DNA of 64,000 nt from Piscicola geometra (taxonomy: Eukaryota; Annelida; Clitellata; Hirudinida; Piscicolidae), in the NCBI GenBank assembly GCA_943735955.1, contig OX030960.1, positions 5,118,535 through 5,182,534 of the forward strand. Direction: 5' to 3'. Positions 63,279 to 64,000 of the stretch are shown here, one piece after another. Made by a program: the position numbers and the translations under genes. Under the pieces are notes generated by a model that searched no databases, was not told the DNA's origin, and was given only the letters and a program-made list of their open reading frames with translations. Position 1 is the first letter of the stretch. Every line of letters starts with the position of its first letter.

Positions 63279-63351
63279 GCTTGGGAGATTCTATTCATGA
63301 CGACATTTTTCTAAATCTGCGAAACTTGTTCGATTTTCAGAAGTCTTTCTT
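63279..63351 (+). promoter_or_regulatory. SECIS element of SelW copy 2
   Basis: ATGAC at 63297, AAA at 63313-63315 in the apical loop and CGAT at 63331 form the SECIS core. The upper stem ACATTTTTC/GCGAAACTTGT is nearly identical to that of copy 1; the lower stem (GGGAGATTCT with AGAAGTCTTTC) has diverged with partial compensation. Confidence 0.88.
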
Positions 63352-63549
63352 TATCTGATGATCTATCTTTGATTTGAATAAAAATAAGATTTTGACATCG
63401 TGAATTTTATTGAAAACCAACTTGACGTTACATGCGAGGCTTAATAGTAGTGAGTCTTAGAATTGAAAACATTCAAAGATTTCAAATAACCAAAATCTCA
63501 ACTAGTTCACAGTTAAAGTTGGTTTCTTCACGGAAAGTGTGGAGCACGC

Positions 63550-63705
63550 TTACAACTTTAGCTTCGTCCTCTTCCAGTGTCTCCTTTTTGAGTTGAAACG
63601 GTTTCCACCATCGGTCTTTAGTCGATTCCATTGTGGAACTGGCCTGTTCTGCTTCTGCTTTTTCGCCAACTTCATTTTAATCCTAAAAGTTTTGTGCGAA
63701 GCCAT
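63550..63705 (-). CDS. RPL39: Ribosomal protein eL39 (L39)
   Basis: A single 51-codon open frame plus TAA on the minus strand. It begins [20 protein letters not shown], continues [11 protein letters not shown] and ends [14 protein letters not shown]. The length (51) and the strings SHKTFRIK, [14 protein letters not shown] and NSKRRHWxRTKL are those of eL39, a basic protein at the ribosomal exit tunnel. The frame has no stop or shift. It is uninterrupted here, while many animal RPL39 genes have an intron near the start codon. Upstream at 63737-63721 the minus strand reads CTTTCCTTTTCCTT, a pyrimidine-rich TOP-like leader, which argues for a working gene rather than a dead retrocopy. It converges on SelW copy 2. 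Confidence 0.95.
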   Translation of the reverse strand: MASHKTFRIKMKLAKKQKQNRPVPQWNRLKTDGGNRFNSKRRHWKRTKLKL

Positions 63706-64000
63706 TTCGCCCGAATCAATAAGGAAAAGGAAAGATACTACATAAGATAAGTAATGTAAACTAATGTAAAGAAATGTGTTTAATAATTACCAGTAAATGT
63801 TTCAAATATTTGTTAAAAATGATTTTATTCCCATATTTATCATTGAAATTTAAAATCATAATTTTTTGAGTTATAAAAGTATTTTACATGTAAAGTTATA
63901 AATATTTTTTAGTTTTAAGCAATTGATATTAATAATATTAATTGCTTATTTATAACTTTATATGTAAAAATATTTCTTTATTAATAATATATTCTTATCA
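63706..64000 (-). promoter_or_regulatory. Leader and upstream region of RPL39
   Basis: The minus-strand CTTTCCTTTTCCTT tract ends 15 bases before the RPL39 start codon and fits a 5' terminal oligopyrimidine leader, the mark of translation control by mTOR/LARP1 in ribosomal-protein mRNAs. The rest of the window to 64000 is AT-rich, with a near-palindromic AAGCAATTGATATTAATAAT region around 63917-63950; no further exon is seen. Confidence 0.5.

Noticed and set aside
1..64000. CRISPR arrays, bacterial operons, phage or viral genes
   Set aside because: Spliced metazoan genes throughout; tandem arrays lack spacers, and no viral or transposase protein was recognised.

Overview
This window is about 64 kb of AT-rich animal nuclear DNA. 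The genes are broken into short exons with GT-AG introns, two genes use UGA as selenocysteine with a SECIS element in the 3' UTR, and retroposon-like repeats and many mini- and microsatellites are present. Gene content (SOCS6/7-like, WRAP53-like, SLC17, SLCO, lengsin, selenoprotein W, ribosomal protein eL39, a KIF26-like kinesin) points to an invertebrate metazoan. I cannot name the phylum. All exon models were joined by hand from reading-frame phase, splice-site dinucleotides and family resemblance; no transcript or alignment was available.

Layout. 1-2.0 kb: intergenic DNA with a retroposon tail. 2.0-6.5 kb (+): an 11-exon, single-pass, three-Ig-domain membrane protein. 8.9-18.1 kb (+): a very large Asn-rich protein whose N-terminal third reads as a degenerate kinesin motor of KIF26/VAB-8/Costal-2 type. 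21.8-28.6 kb (-): a SOCS6/7-type SH2 protein with a long Asn/Ser/Lys-rich N-terminus and no visible SOCS box. 28.6-38.0 kb: gene-poor, with microsatellites and a few orphan exon-like segments. 38.0-41.2 kb (+): a complete 9-exon WRAP53/TCAB1 WD40 gene. 43.2-48.7 kb (-): a complete 10-exon SLC17 anion transporter whose introns carry minisatellites that touch the splice sites. 49.7-50.4 kb (+): selenoprotein W copy 1. 51.9-53.7 kb (+): a lengsin/glutamine-synthetase-like gene interrupted by one in-frame TAG. 54.4-59.7 kb (-): an SLCO/OATP organic anion transporter in which one expected exon was not found. 62.5-63.1 kb (+): selenoprotein W copy 2. 63.55-63.7 kb (-): a single-exon gene for ribosomal protein eL39 with a pyrimidine-rich TOP-like leader.

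The genes do not form an obvious pathway. The window looks like an ordinary animal gene neighbourhood in which one small selenoprotein gene has been duplicated about 12 kb away with lengsin and SLCO between the copies. The main oddities are the duplicated Sec-coding genes, the single nonsense codon in lengsin, the motor domain without a P-loop, the SOCS protein without its box, and tandem repeats that appear to supply polypyrimidine tracts and donor contexts.
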